From the NCBI GenBank assembly GCA_963820415.1, contig CAWFZT010000011.1, positions 1-64,000 of the forward strand: 64,000 nt of DNA, read 5' to 3'. Origin of the DNA: CAWFZT01 sp963820415 (GTDB lineage Bacteria > Chloroflexota > Anaerolineae > Anaerolineales > Anaerolineaceae). A model generated the notes under the pieces. It was given only the letters and a program-made list of their open reading frames with translations. It had not been told where the DNA came from and made no database searches. Position numbers and translations under genes: made by a program. Each line of letters begins with the position of its first letter. Position 1 is the stretch's first letter. This document shows positions 1 through 8,418 of the stretch, in pieces.

Positions 1-98
1 CCGTCTTCCGGCAGCCGAAAGTTGCCCTGCTGGATTCCTCCCCGGGAACCCCTCATGATCCAGGCGTTTTGCTTGACTCTCCCCCAGGGAGATATATT

Positions 99-1475
99 AT
101 GAATTTAACTACTCAGCCTGGGCCTGCGGGGAGAACTTGGCAGGTTGAGCCGTACCATAAAAAATTAATAATTATGATATATAATCCCTCTTATTTTTTG
201 TTTGCGAAAAATGTGATGTTTAATCTCACTACCCTCCTGCTCCAAATTGCTGTCATCCTGCTGGCATCTCGCCTGGTGGGGAGAGTGTTCCGTCATTTCC
301 ACCAACCCCAGGTGATGGGAGAAATGATGGCGGGCATCTTCCTGGGACCGTCGCTGCTCGGCTGGCTGGCGCCGGGAGTGTTCAACGTGCTCTTTCCTCC
401 TGAGAGCTTTGACTTTATCAACGCCCTCAGCCAGGTCGGGCTGGTCATCTTCATGTTCCTGGTCGGCCTGGAACTGAACCCGGGCATCCTGCGTAAATAC
501 GGCTACCGGATGGTCGCCATCAGTAACGCCAGCATCCTGGTTCCCTTTACGCTGGGCTTCATCCTGGCGGTATTTCTCGACCCGCTGCTGGCGAAGCCTG
601 GAGTGCCGTTCCTGGCCTTCGCCCTCTTCTGCGGCGCGGCCATGAGTATCACCGCCTTTCCCGTGCTGGCGCGCATCCTCAGCGACCATCATCTCCTAAA
701 TACCCGCCTGGGAACGATCGCCATCACCTGCGCCGCCGTGGACGACGTGAGCGGCTGGTGCATCCTGGCGGGGCTGCTGATCATCGTCCACGCCGCCGGA
801 TCGACCACCCCGCTCGGGCTGACGCTGGCCCTCACCCTGGTTTACCTGGCCGCCATGCTCTTCGTCGTCCGGCGCCTTGCCCGCCGCCTGGAAGACGATT
901 TTATCCGCCAGAACGCCATCTCGCAGGACCGGCTGGCGATCATCCTCCTGCTCATGCTGGCCTCGAGCCTGGCTACGCAATGGTTGGGGATCCACCCGCT
1001 CTTCGGCGCTTTCTTAGCCGGGGCGGTCCTACCCAGGCACGCAGGCTTCACAAAGGCCCTGCTTGATAAACTTTATGACCCGGTGGTCGTCTTGCTGCTG
1101 CCCATGTTTTTTGTCTATACAGGGCTGCGCACCAGCATCGGCTTGCTGAGCGAAGGGTGGATGTGGATTGCCTGCGCCGCCATCATTCTGGTGGCGATTG
1201 CCGGAAAATTCGGCGGCTCAGCCATTGCGGCGCACCTGGCCGGCATGCCCTGGCCGGAGGCTGCTGCGCTGGGCGTCTTAATGAACACCCGCGGACTGAT
1301 GGAGCTGGTCTTACTCAACATCGGCCTGGAGATTGGCGTCATCTCTCAGACGGTCTTTACCATGTTGGTGATCATGGCGATCGTGACCACCCTGATGACA
1401 GCCCCTATCCTGGAACGGTTATGTTTTACATGTGAGCCTGAGCAGGCCGAAGATGCTGTTCATAGTTCCGCTTAG
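99..1475 (+). CDS. CPA2-family cation:proton antiporter
   Basis: Integral membrane Na+/H+ or K+/H+ exchanger of the monovalent cation:proton antiporter-2 (KefB-like) family. The protein is almost entirely hydrophobic helices; the typical CPA2 opening (HQPQVMGEMMAGIFLGPSLL) and the later GAFLAGAVLP and MNTRGLMELV segments are visible. There is no C-terminal TrkA-N domain, so this is a short transport-only form. The start at 99 is chosen for the AGGGAGA ribosome site 6-7 bases upstream, but it adds about 39 residues before the usual N-terminus; ATG at 174 or 216 would give a family-like N-terminus but lacks a Shine-Dalgarno sequence. TTG at 69 is also in frame. Family assignment is firm, the start is not, and the transported ion cannot be told. 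Confidence 0.9.
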   Translation: MNLTTQPGPAGRTWQVEPYHKKLIIMIYNPSYFLFAKNVMFNLTTLLLQIAVILLASRLVGRVFRHFHQPQVMGEMMAGIFLGPSLLGWLAPGVFNVLFPPESFDFINALSQVGLVIFMFLVGLELNPGILRKYGYRMVAISNASILVPFTLGFILAVFLDPLLAKPGVPFLAFALFCGAAMSITAFPVLARILSDHHLLNTRLGTIAITCAAVDDVSGWCILAGLLIIVHAAGSTTPLGLTLALTLVYLAAMLFVVRRLARRLEDDFIRQNAISQDRLAIILLLMLASSLATQWLGIHPLFGAFLAGAVLPRHAGFTKALLDKLYDPVVVLLLPMFFVYTGLRTSIGLLSEGWMWIACAAIILVAIAGKFGGSAIAAHLAGMPWPEAAALGVLMNTRGLMELVLLNIGLEIGVISQTVFTMLVIMAIVTTLMTAPILERLCFTCEPEQAEDAVHSSA

Positions 1476-1538
1476 AACCCTTTTGGCTGGCGGCTGCGGC
1501 AGGGAATAAATAAAATATTACCATTAAGGGGATATATT

Positions 1539-1565
1539 ATGATAGAAGAAAAGGAGCTAAGATGA
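1539..1565 (+). other. possible 8-codon leader ORF upstream of the transglutaminase gene
   Basis: A minimal reading frame (MIEEKELR) starts at ATG 1539 behind an AAGGGG sequence and its TGA overlaps the ATG of the next gene at 1562 (ATGA). The downstream gene also has its own AGGAG ribosome site inside this mini-frame. It could be a translational coupling leader or chance; only sequence arrangement supports it. Confidence 0.25.
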
Positions 1566-2407
1566 ACTCATCCCCCTCTTTTTACACTACTCCCGGCCCG
1601 ATGACCGACCCGGGCGAGTACGCCCCGCGGCTGGACGGGCTGCCAACCGCCCTGCCCGAGCTGGTGCGCGCTCTGCAGGGGCTGGCCGTGCATATCTTCT
1701 GGGCCGGTCGCTACGGGCTGGAGCTGAGCGAGGAGCGCCGGAAAGAAGTGGGCCTGCGCCCGCTGCGCCACAAGCTGGCCCGCATCCGCGAGCTGGACCC
1801 TGCCCCGCTGAACCAGCACCGCCCGGCCGGGCTGAGGCTCGTCAGCAACTGCCGGGACTTTGCCACGATGATCACCGGGCTGTTGATCCACCAGGGGGTG
1901 CCAGCGCGCGCCCGCTGCGGCTTTGGGACCTACTTCATGCCAGACCATTACGAAGACCACTGGGTAGCCGAGTATTGGAACGCAGACGAAGCGCGCTGGG
2001 TAATGTTCGACCCGCAGCTCGACGAGCTGATGTGTGAAACGCTAAAGCTGCCCTTCGACCCGCTGGACATGCCCGCCGGGCAGTTCGTCACCGGCGGCCA
2101 GGCCTGGCTGCTGTGCCGGCGCGCCGGCTGCGACCCCGACCAGTTTGGCATCTTCGACATGCACGGCTGGGATTTCATCCTCGGTAACCTGTTTCGTGAC
2201 CTGCTGGCGCTCAACAAGGTCGAGATCCTGCCCTGGGACTTCTGGCCCGGTATGGACCCGGCCACCGCCGGTTTCTCCCCGGCCGATTGGGAGGCGCGCG
2301 ACCACCTGGCCGAGCTGACTGCCGACCCCGAGGCTAACTTCGCCGAGCTGCGCGCCCTTTATGAGGGCGCCCCGGCCTTGCAGGTGCCCGGCGATTGGCT
2401 GAAATAA
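1562..2407 (+). CDS. transglutaminase-like domain protein
   Basis: A 281-residue soluble protein with the papain-like transglutaminase core. The candidate catalytic triad is Cys97 in SNCRDFA, His133 in EDHWVAEYW and Asp150 in WVMFDPQLDE, in the right order and spacing. No signal peptide or membrane segment is seen, so it should be cytoplasmic. AAAAGGAGCTAAG gives a strong ribosome site before ATG 1562. It is the first gene of a tightly packed group with two radical SAM proteins, overlapping the next reading frame by 13 bases if the TTG start there is used. Proteins of this fold can act as proteases, amidases or cross-linkers; the context with radical SAM enzymes hints at peptide or protein maturation, but that is inference. 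Confidence 0.85.
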   Translation: MNSSPSFYTTPGPMTDPGEYAPRLDGLPTALPELVRALQGLAVHIFWAGRYGLELSEERRKEVGLRPLRHKLARIRELDPAPLNQHRPAGLRLVSNCRDFATMITGLLIHQGVPARARCGFGTYFMPDHYEDHWVAEYWNADEARWVMFDPQLDELMCETLKLPFDPLDMPAGQFVTGGQAWLLCRRAGCDPDQFGIFDMHGWDFILGNLFRDLLALNKVEILPWDFWPGMDPATAGFSPADWEARDHLAELTADPEANFAELRALYEGAPALQVPGDWLK

Positions 2408-3348
2408 ATATTGTGAATCACCTTCTCAAAGCCGAGGCGCGAGAAGATATGCACAGGTCCCGAAGAACCTTATGGGCCCGGCTCCGTTTCTACGCCAAGT
2501 TCGCGTGGCGCTTTGTGGTGCTGCAGCGCCCGGAACCGCTCATTTATGGGGTGGCCCTGACGGACCGCTGCAACCTGGCCTGCCGCGGCTGTCAGGTTTC
2601 CAATACCGGCCGTCCTGATATGACCTGGGACCAACTGGTCACCGCCATGCAGGACGCCTGGAGGCGCGGGTTCCGCGAGCTGTACTTCAGCGGCGGGGAA
2701 CCTATGCTGTGGCGCGATGCTGACCACACCCTTAAGGACGCCATTGCCGAGGCGAAACGGATCGGTTTCTTCCACGTGCATGTTTACACCAACGGACTGC
2801 TTGGACTCGCAACCTCGGCTGATCTGGTGTGGGTCAGTATGGACGGGCTGCCTGGTACCTTTGAGCTGCGGCGCGGCAATCACTTTCAGCAGGTCGAACA
2901 AGCCGTTCGCACGGGTTTGCACCCCAGGATCGCCATCATCTACGTGATTGACCGCCACACCGCGCCGGGCGTCGAGCCATTCCTGCAGTGGGTGCTTGAA
3001 ACGAAATTCCCCATCCTGGGGGTCATGTTCTACTTCCACACGCCTTACTACGGGCGCGACGAGCTGTTCCTGAACGCCGAGGAGCGCGCCCCGATCATTG
3101 ACCGGCTGCTCGACTGCATCAGGACCGGGCGGCCGGTGCTCAACTCACGCGCCGGCTTGCTGGCGCTCAAGTCTGGCGACTGGCCAAGGCGCCCGTCCAT
3201 CGCCCGCGTGGTAGACGTTGACGGCGAGTCGGTGTGCTGTCGCGCCTCCGACGAGGTATGCGCAGACTGCGGTTACGCGGCCTGCATCGAGCTCACGCAG
3301 TTTCAATGCCTGCGCCTGAGCGCGCTGCTTGGCATGACGAGGTACTGA
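2395..3348 (+). CDS. radical SAM protein with Cys-rich C-terminus
   Basis: Radical SAM enzyme of about 317 residues. The [4Fe-4S]-binding CxxxCxxC motif is Cys59, Cys63, Cys66 (TDRCNLACRGCQ), followed by the SAM-binding GGEP motif at residues 100-103 (YFSGGEPMLW). The last 38 residues hold six cysteines (281, 282, 290, 293, 298, 306), suggesting an extra iron-sulphur site similar in principle to SPASM or twitch domains. The start is uncertain: TTG 2395 overlaps the previous gene, GTG 2413 and ATG 2449 are alternatives and none has a strong ribosome site. Its stop and the start of the next gene overlap in TGATG at 3346-3350, so the two are translationally coupled. The substrate is unknown; the small size and extra cysteines resemble maturases of peptides or cofactors. 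Confidence 0.85.
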   Translation: MAEINIVNHLLKAEAREDMHRSRRTLWARLRFYAKFAWRFVVLQRPEPLIYGVALTDRCNLACRGCQVSNTGRPDMTWDQLVTAMQDAWRRGFRELYFSGGEPMLWRDADHTLKDAIAEAKRIGFFHVHVYTNGLLGLATSADLVWVSMDGLPGTFELRRGNHFQQVEQAVRTGLHPRIAIIYVIDRHTAPGVEPFLQWVLETKFPILGVMFYFHTPYYGRDELFLNAEERAPIIDRLLDCIRTGRPVLNSRAGLLALKSGDWPRRPSIARVVDVDGESVCCRASDEVCADCGYAACIELTQFQCLRLSALLGMTRY

Positions 3349-4643
3349 TGAAAAGCCCAGGCCACCGGCTGTCACGCCTGCTCACGCGCTCTATTCGCCG
3401 CTACCTGGTGGGGCCCGAACAACGCTGGGCTTTCGAGCGGCCCTCACCGGGCTGGATCCCACCGCATATCGAGCGCACTTCGCTGTATCTGCACGTGCCC
3501 TTCTGCCGCCACTTTTGTCCCTATTGCCCCTACACCAAAGTCCAATATAGCGAGGCGCTGGTGGAACCTTTCACCCTGGCAGCCATGGCCGAGGTGGACT
3601 GGTGGGCGGATGCAGTTGGGCCGGCCGAGATAACCAGTATCTACATCGGCGGAGGCACGCCAACCCTGGCGCTGGACGGCGTGGCGCGGGTGCTGAGGCG
3701 CGTGGGCGAGCGCTTCCGCCTGACGGGTGACATCTGCATCGAGACCAACCCGGCTGACGTGGACGATGAGACCGTACAGCGGCTGCATGATATGGGGGTT
3801 GAGCTGGTTTCACTGGGTGTGGAATCGTTTCAGCCCGAGTATTTGGCCGTGCTCGGACGCGACTACACTACTCTCGTCGCCGAGCGCGCCCTGGCGCGGC
3901 TGGCGAAGAGTCACTTTGCCTCGGTCAATGCGGATATCATGTTTGCCCTGCCGCGCCAGACTGCCGCCGGCGTGACGGCCGATTTAGCCCGGGCAGCCCA
4001 GCTCGGGGCGGACCAGCTCACCACCTACCCGCTCTTCACTTTTCCCTACACCGCGGTCGGCACGTACCTGCGCCTGGCGGCGGTGCGCATGCCAGGCCTG
4101 CCCATGCGCCAGGCGCACTACCAGGCCATCAGCGGGTGGTGCGCTGAGCACGGCTTTGAGCGCGTTTCGGTGTGGGGTTTCAAGCGCGGCGGCGTCCCAC
4201 GCTATTCCTCGGTCACCCGGGACGGCTATATCGGGGTCGGCCCCGGCGCCGGATCGCATCTACCCGATGGGTTCGTGCTGAACACCTTCGATCTCAAGAG
4301 TTGGCTGCACGCCACGCACGCCGGCCATACGGCGATTGCCCTGCGCATGCCGTTCGCAGGGGAGATGTCTGGCTGGTGGTGGCTGTACTGGCGCTTTTAC
4401 GATACGCGCATTCCCCTGGACGGCCTGGATGCGGCGCTTGGCAACGACGCCCCCAAGGCTCGCCGGTGGCTGAGAGTCGTGGAACAGGCCGGGTTGGCGG
4501 TTCAGCATGGCGGGCATCTCGAACTGATTGAGTCGGGGGCGTTCTGGCTGCATCTTGCGCAGAACCACTTTGCCCTGGATTATGTGAACACATTGTGGAC
4601 CCAGGCGCGCCGGGAGGCGTGGCCGCAGGCAGTGGCGATTTGA
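3348..4643 (+). CDS. HemN-like (coproporphyrinogen III oxidase family) radical SAM protein
   Basis: A 431-residue protein. Cys53, Cys57 and Cys60 form the radical SAM motif in VPFCRHFCPYCPY, followed by YIGGGTPTL, ETNPAD, LGVESF and an ADIMFALP segment, all hallmarks of the HemN/HemW/HutW family. The family covers oxygen-independent coproporphyrinogen oxidase, haem chaperones and haem-degrading methyltransferases, so the exact role cannot be given. The ATG at 3348 overlaps the TGA of the preceding radical SAM gene, which decides the start; an in-frame extension to 3234 lies inside that gene. The C-terminal half keeps the HemN-type domain ending in a QNHFALDYVN region. Context points to joint action with the two upstream genes. 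Confidence 0.85.
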   Translation: MKSPGHRLSRLLTRSIRRYLVGPEQRWAFERPSPGWIPPHIERTSLYLHVPFCRHFCPYCPYTKVQYSEALVEPFTLAAMAEVDWWADAVGPAEITSIYIGGGTPTLALDGVARVLRRVGERFRLTGDICIETNPADVDDETVQRLHDMGVELVSLGVESFQPEYLAVLGRDYTTLVAERALARLAKSHFASVNADIMFALPRQTAAGVTADLARAAQLGADQLTTYPLFTFPYTAVGTYLRLAAVRMPGLPMRQAHYQAISGWCAEHGFERVSVWGFKRGGVPRYSSVTRDGYIGVGPGAGSHLPDGFVLNTFDLKSWLHATHAGHTAIALRMPFAGEMSGWWWLYWRFYDTRIPLDGLDAALGNDAPKARRWLRVVEQAGLAVQHGGHLELIESGAFWLHLAQNHFALDYVNTLWTQARREAWPQAVAI

Positions 4644-4684
4644 ACTATGCCCACTTTTTTTATGCACCGAAGAAGCCAACTCGC

Positions 4685-4690
4685 TATAAT
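4685..4690 (+). promoter_or_regulatory. -10 box (TATAAT)
   Basis: A consensus TATAAT lies 20 bases before ATG 4710, just after the end of the radical SAM operon. No convincing -35 hexamer at 16-18 bases is visible. It suggests the next gene has its own promoter. Confidence 0.45.
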
Positions 4691-4709
4691 TACTCAGGCG
4701 GAAAAGGCA

Positions 4710-6086
4710 ATGCGCGCTTTCTTTCTAGTTGGGTTGATCCTCATCTTGGTCATTTGTGCCCCGGCCGCAACCGCTGTTACGGCTGTGGCGACGCGCCCAG
4801 GCCCGAGCCAGACTACTTCTCCAACCGGCATTTCCCCTTCAGCTATGCCGGGGGCAACCGCTGAGGCGCAGGCCACGGCGCCAGCGCCGGGCATGCGCGG
4901 CGTATTCGGTTCGCCAATTACCTTCGCTACCCACGACGAACTTGCCAGTTTTGGCTTTAATGCCGGCCCTTCGGACGGCCAGTTTGGGGCGATCCCCGCC
5001 GGGGGCGGGAACTATGTTTTATACGGTTTCGCCGCTTCCATTGCTACCTGTGCAGGAACCCCGAAAGTGGCCGGCGCCTATGCATTCACCGGTACGCTCG
5101 ACCATGTCACAGGCAGCAACGGCTGCACGCGGGTGTTTGGCCGCGGAGATGGCCCGCAAGGCTGGATCTTCGACAAGGATTATGCGGGAGGCGGCCAGGT
5201 GGTGCGCTTCGCCCTCAACGGCCAGAGCGGATGGCTGATGCCTTTCCACGGTGAAGCCTGGTGGCAGAACCCGGACACCCCGGATCACCGCTGCAACGTT
5301 TCCGGAGGCGCCACGGTGCCCTGTTTCTACTCGGCGCTCGGTTTGGCTGTATCGACCGACGAGGGCAAGACCTTCAAGGTGGTGGGAGAGATCCTCCAGC
5401 CAAGCCAACCCATCTCAGCTTTCTCCGGCTCGGGCAAGAGCATGATGGTCGGTTACGGCTCACTGGTGGTGGCGGATGCCAACGGCAAGCACCTGGATAA
5501 CCCGCCCGCCCATCCCAATGGCGCCTTCTTTTATCTCTTCTACACCGACCTTTTGCCGGGGGCGCCCGGTGTGTGTGCGGCCCAGTTGTGTTTGGGGGTG
5601 GCGCGGGCGCCCTATGCCAAAGTGATCCAGGCGGCCCTGTCTGGCGACCCGCACCAGGTGGCCAAGGTGTTCCACAAATATGACGGAGCCAGCCCGAACC
5701 CCTGGACCCAACCCGCCACCAGCGACACCCCCGATTTGTCGGGCACCGCCGGCAGATATGCGCCCCTTATCACGGATGAAATTGGAGGCGCCGAAGTAAT
5801 TTACGATAAGGCCTTCGATGTGTACCTGGCTGTCTTCGGTACCGGTAAGGGCCTCATCGTACGCGCCTCGAACGACTTGTTGCATTGGTCTCAACCCATC
5901 GGGGCGCCCTACCACGAAGTAGGCCGGGTCACGTATTTCCCAACTTTCATCGGTGAAACCGGCGATCCAACCATCGCAGGGCCGGCGCCGCGCCTCTATT
6001 TCAGCAGTTTCCCCATCGGCGCCTATCCCGACTACAAAACGTCGGTTTTTGAGAGCGTGACGCTGACGCTTTCGAAAACCCCATAA
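4710..6086 (+). CDS. exported beta-propeller-like protein, possible glycosidase
   Basis: About 458 residues. The N-terminus (MRAFFLVGLILILVICAPAA) is a signal peptide followed by a Pro/Thr/Ala-rich spacer of about 45 residues typical of exported proteins in this genome. The mature part contains repeated segments such as LAVSTDEGKTFKVVG and VRASNDLLHWSQPIG, which resemble BNR/sialidase or GH43/GH32-type propeller blades; no catalytic residues were assigned. Several cysteine pairs suggest disulphides outside the cell. An in-frame ATG at 4647 would add an N-terminal stretch that spoils the signal peptide, so 4710 is preferred. The function is unknown. Confidence 0.7.
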   Translation: MRAFFLVGLILILVICAPAATAVTAVATRPGPSQTTSPTGISPSAMPGATAEAQATAPAPGMRGVFGSPITFATHDELASFGFNAGPSDGQFGAIPAGGGNYVLYGFAASIATCAGTPKVAGAYAFTGTLDHVTGSNGCTRVFGRGDGPQGWIFDKDYAGGGQVVRFALNGQSGWLMPFHGEAWWQNPDTPDHRCNVSGGATVPCFYSALGLAVSTDEGKTFKVVGEILQPSQPISAFSGSGKSMMVGYGSLVVADANGKHLDNPPAHPNGAFFYLFYTDLLPGAPGVCAAQLCLGVARAPYAKVIQAALSGDPHQVAKVFHKYDGASPNPWTQPATSDTPDLSGTAGRYAPLITDEIGGAEVIYDKAFDVYLAVFGTGKGLIVRASNDLLHWSQPIGAPYHEVGRVTYFPTFIGETGDPTIAGPAPRLYFSSFPIGAYPDYKTSVFESVTLTLSKTP

Positions 6087-6171
6087 ATTGGGGCGCATTG
6101 GGATTTACCGTGGAAGGGAGTTCACCACGGCTATTCCCAGAGAACCTGAGTCGGGAGTCGATCAGTTCGGC

Positions 6172-6177
6172 TATAAT
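6172..6177 (+). promoter_or_regulatory. -10 box (TATAAT)
   Basis: TATAAT in the context GGCTATAATTATC, very like CGCTATAATTACT at 4685. It precedes the small membrane protein frame and would place transcription start at about 6184. Confidence 0.4.
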
Positions 6178-6185
6178 TATCGGAT

Positions 6186-6518
6186 ATCAACCCATCTTCT
6201 GACCCTGTCGAAGCCAACAGTTCGGATAAAACATGGGCCTTATGGGCTTATCTGTTTACGCCGTTTCTCCCGGCTGTGATGCTGCTGATGGAGGATGTAA
6301 AAAAGCGCCCGTATAATCGGGCGCACCTGGCGCAGTCTTTGGTGTTGGGGATCACCGGTTTTGGGGTGAACAGCCTGCTTTCGGCTGTTTTGATCGGTTG
6401 TATTACCTGGCCGCTGTATCTGGTCCTCTTGACTTATTACGGCGATAAAGCTTACCACGGGGAAATGATCCAGATTCCGGTCATTTCAAATTGGGTTACA
6501 AGCAAGGGTTGGGATTAA
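6186..6518 (+). CDS. small membrane protein (DUF4870-like), start unresolved
   Basis: The frame encodes KTWALWAYLFTPFLPAV then LLMEDVKKRPYNRAHLAQS and two hydrophobic helices, the layout of small DUF4870-type membrane proteins (WA.LAY, helix, short polar loop, H-Q, helix). Clear protein-like sequence begins around 6210, yet there is no ATG, GTG or TTG between the in-frame stop at 6174 and GTG 6276. The true start may be a rare codon on a near-leaderless transcript from the TATAAT at 6172, or the sequence has an indel or substitution. It ends in VISNWVTSKGWD. The function is unknown. Confidence 0.55.
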   Translation: MNPSSDPVEANSSDKTWALWAYLFTPFLPAVMLLMEDVKKRPYNRAHLAQSLVLGITGFGVNSLLSAVLIGCITWPLYLVLLTYYGDKAYHGEMIQIPVISNWVTSKGWD

Positions 6519-6618
6519 ATCTCGTCACCTTCGGACTCTGGTCGGTGTTTGCAGGAGCCAAGCTGTATAGGCTGGACGGGTGACCGGGCGGAGGATAGAT
6601 GGAAAAGAGGGAAAAACA

Positions 6619-7293
6619 ATGGATATAGTCAAGAAACACTTTGAAGAAGAAGCTAATGAGTTCGATAAAATAATTTTGCAGCTTATTCCGTATTACCCGG
6701 AAATGATAGATGCTTTAGTCATTGCAATTCCCTTTGATAAATCAAGCCGGATTAATGTTCTTGATCTTGGCTGTGGCACCGGCACAATAGCCAGGCGTAT
6801 CAAGGAAGCGTTTCCGCAGGCGAGAATCTCCTGCCTTGACCTTGCCGGAAATATGATTGAAATGGCCAGGCTCAAATTGGCTGAATTTGCCGATATTCGA
6901 TTTCAAGTGGGTGACTTCAGAGATTACAAATTTGATGATACCTATGATGTGGTAGTTTCTTCACTTGCCTTGCATCACTTAGTTACTGATAAGGAAAAAA
7001 TTGATTTTTATCGTAAAATTCACAAGTCTCTTAGTCCAAATGGTGTTTTTTTAAACGCCGATGTAATCTTGTGCTCTAGCGAATACCTCCAACAAGCATA
7101 CATTGAAAAGTGGAGGGATTTTATGAAAAAGCATGTTGCCGAAGAAGAAATTAATAACATATGGCTCCCTAAATATCAGAAAGAAGACCGTCCCGCAAAA
7201 CTTATCAACCAAATTGCCTGGCTTTCTAATTTGGGTTTTGTAGAAATTGATATTATTTGGAAATACTATAATTATGCTGTTTATGGTGGGTGA
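6619..7293 (+). CDS. class I SAM-dependent methyltransferase
   Basis: A 225-residue protein with motif I DLGCGTG at residues 49-55, an acidic loop after the second strand (ISCLDLAGNMIEMA) and motif IV-like VVSSLALHHL, i.e. the UbiE/Tam-like Rossmann methyltransferase fold. The substrate is not predictable. The ribosome site AGAGGG lies 7 bases before ATG 6619; an in-frame ATG at 6580 lacks one. Base composition is strikingly AT-rich and codon use (many AAA, ATT, GAT, AAT) differs from nearly all neighbours, consistent with recent horizontal transfer from a low-GC donor. Its TGA overlaps a GTG at 7290 and the HIT gene follows at once. Confidence 0.85.
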   Translation: MDIVKKHFEEEANEFDKIILQLIPYYPEMIDALVIAIPFDKSSRINVLDLGCGTGTIARRIKEAFPQARISCLDLAGNMIEMARLKLAEFADIRFQVGDFRDYKFDDTYDVVVSSLALHHLVTDKEKIDFYRKIHKSLSPNGVFLNADVILCSSEYLQQAYIEKWRDFMKKHVAEEEINNIWLPKYQKEDRPAKLINQIAWLSNLGFVEIDIIWKYYNYAVYGG

Positions 7294-7298
7294 AAATA

Positions 7299-7730
7299 AT
7301 GAGCACAACAAACTGTAAATTTTGTGACATCCTGGCCGGCAAACTGCTCATCAGCCAGGTTTATCGAGACGAAGTCTGCACGGCGCTGATGGATATCCAA
7401 CCGGTCAATCCAGGGCATATGATCATTGTGCCGAATATCCATGCGGCCTTTCTGTCAGAATTGAATGAAGAGACAGGCGCGCAGATGTTTCGCATTGCGC
7501 AGCGTCTCGACCGGGCGTTGCGGCGAAGCGCAGTCAAATGCGAAGGAGTTAATTTATTTTTAGCGGACGGTGAAGCTGCCTTTCAAGATGTTTTCCACGT
7601 TCACCTGCATGTATTTCCACGTTTTGATGGAGATGGGTTTGGGTTGACCTTCGGGCCAGCCTATTTCCATAAACCAGCCCGCAATGAACTGGATGAGATG
7701 GCCCAGAAGATACGCAGTTTGCTTGATTGA
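7299..7730 (+). CDS. HIT family nucleotide hydrolase/transferase
   Basis: A 143-residue HIT-domain protein. The histidine triad appears as HVHLHVFPRF near residue 100, with NPGHMIIVPNIHAA earlier, as in Hint/Fhit-like proteins that hydrolyse nucleoside phosphoramidates or dinucleotides. An N-terminal CKFCDILAG pair of cysteines is the usual zinc-ligand start of bacterial HIT proteins. ATG 7299 is chosen because the family begins at this point; a GTG at 7290 overlaps the stop of the methyltransferase gene. Base composition returns to that of the genome, so it was probably not transferred with the upstream gene. Confidence 0.9.
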   Translation: MSTTNCKFCDILAGKLLISQVYRDEVCTALMDIQPVNPGHMIIVPNIHAAFLSELNEETGAQMFRIAQRLDRALRRSAVKCEGVNLFLADGEAAFQDVFHVHLHVFPRFDGDGFGLTFGPAYFHKPARNELDEMAQKIRSLLD

Positions 7731-7874
7731 GTGACATTGAACGATAGTCTGGCGGCGATGGACGGATCTATGGCGAGCAATGCTCCGCATAAAGCCTGAA
7801 CAAATCATCGGGTGGGATCTGGAAGACGGGGGACGCCAAAAAGACAACCTATGTTTTCCAGAAAGAGGTCGAGC

Positions 7875-8362
7875 ATGTCCCTCCAAGATGAGCCAATCCG
7901 AGTCGAACTGGTCAATCCCCCTGAGCCCCCTGAGGGGCAAAAACCTGTTGAAAGCATGGTTAAGCATCAAATAGTGTGTCAAATCAAGATTGAGCAGAGT
8001 GCGGCGGTACAAAACAGCATAACTGGAGCGGTCGTCGCCGGCCGGGATGCGGCGTTGAACGAAAGCGGGTGCAGCGCCGTAGTGGCAGGCGGCCATATCC
8101 GGTTCACGGACAGCGTAGGGGTAGTCACCGTGGCAGGCGGAAAAGCAGACATCACCAACAGCAAAGCTGGCCTGCTGATCTCGCGGTTTCATCCGTTGAA
8201 CAGAGTACCATTGGGGTTTTGTTTGCCCCTCAGGCCGCCCTGGGAAAGGGTGTAAAGGTTATCATGACTGCACAGCAGGCGCTCCTGTTTGGGGCTGCTT
8301 TTGGCATGGCGGCTGAGCTGCTCGGCCGGCTTTTGCGGAGCAAACATGGCGGTCGTGGCTAA
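7875..8362 (+). pseudogene. frameshifted glycine/valine-repeat (bactofilin-like) protein
   Basis: Frame one runs from ATG 7875 (GAGG ribosome site) through ITGAVVAGRDAALNESG, SAVVAGGHIRFTDSVG and VVTVAGGKADITNSKAG. These are short repeats with a period of about 16-18 residues like a right-handed beta-solenoid. Near 8190 the coding signal moves to another frame (EQSTIGVLFAPQAALGKG, then a C-terminal hydrophobic stretch ending RSKHGGRG, stop at 8360). Reading both pieces gives a continuous protein of about 160 residues: N-terminal tail, solenoid, membrane-associated helix. The frame break near CGGTTTCATCC may be a sequencing indel. Function unknown; the solenoid resembles polymer-forming bactofilin-like proteins only loosely. 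Confidence 0.55.
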
Positions 8363-8405
8363 AATGGCCGGCTGTGACCGCGCAACCACTACGGGCGGTA
8401 TGCTG

Positions 8406-8411
8406 TATAAT
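8406..8411 (+). promoter_or_regulatory. -10 box for the mntA-hepT pair
   Basis: TATAAT in GCTGTATAATGAGC, 7 bases before ATG 8419. It overlaps an alternative ATG at 8410, which argues for the later start. No clear -35 is seen. Confidence 0.4.
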
Positions 8412-8418
8412 GAGCATC

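Noticed and set aside
7780..7974. 64-residue frame overlapping the start of the solenoid-like gene
   Set aside because: No ribosome site and no resemblance to a protein; the ATG 7875 frame has GAGG at the right distance and repeats.
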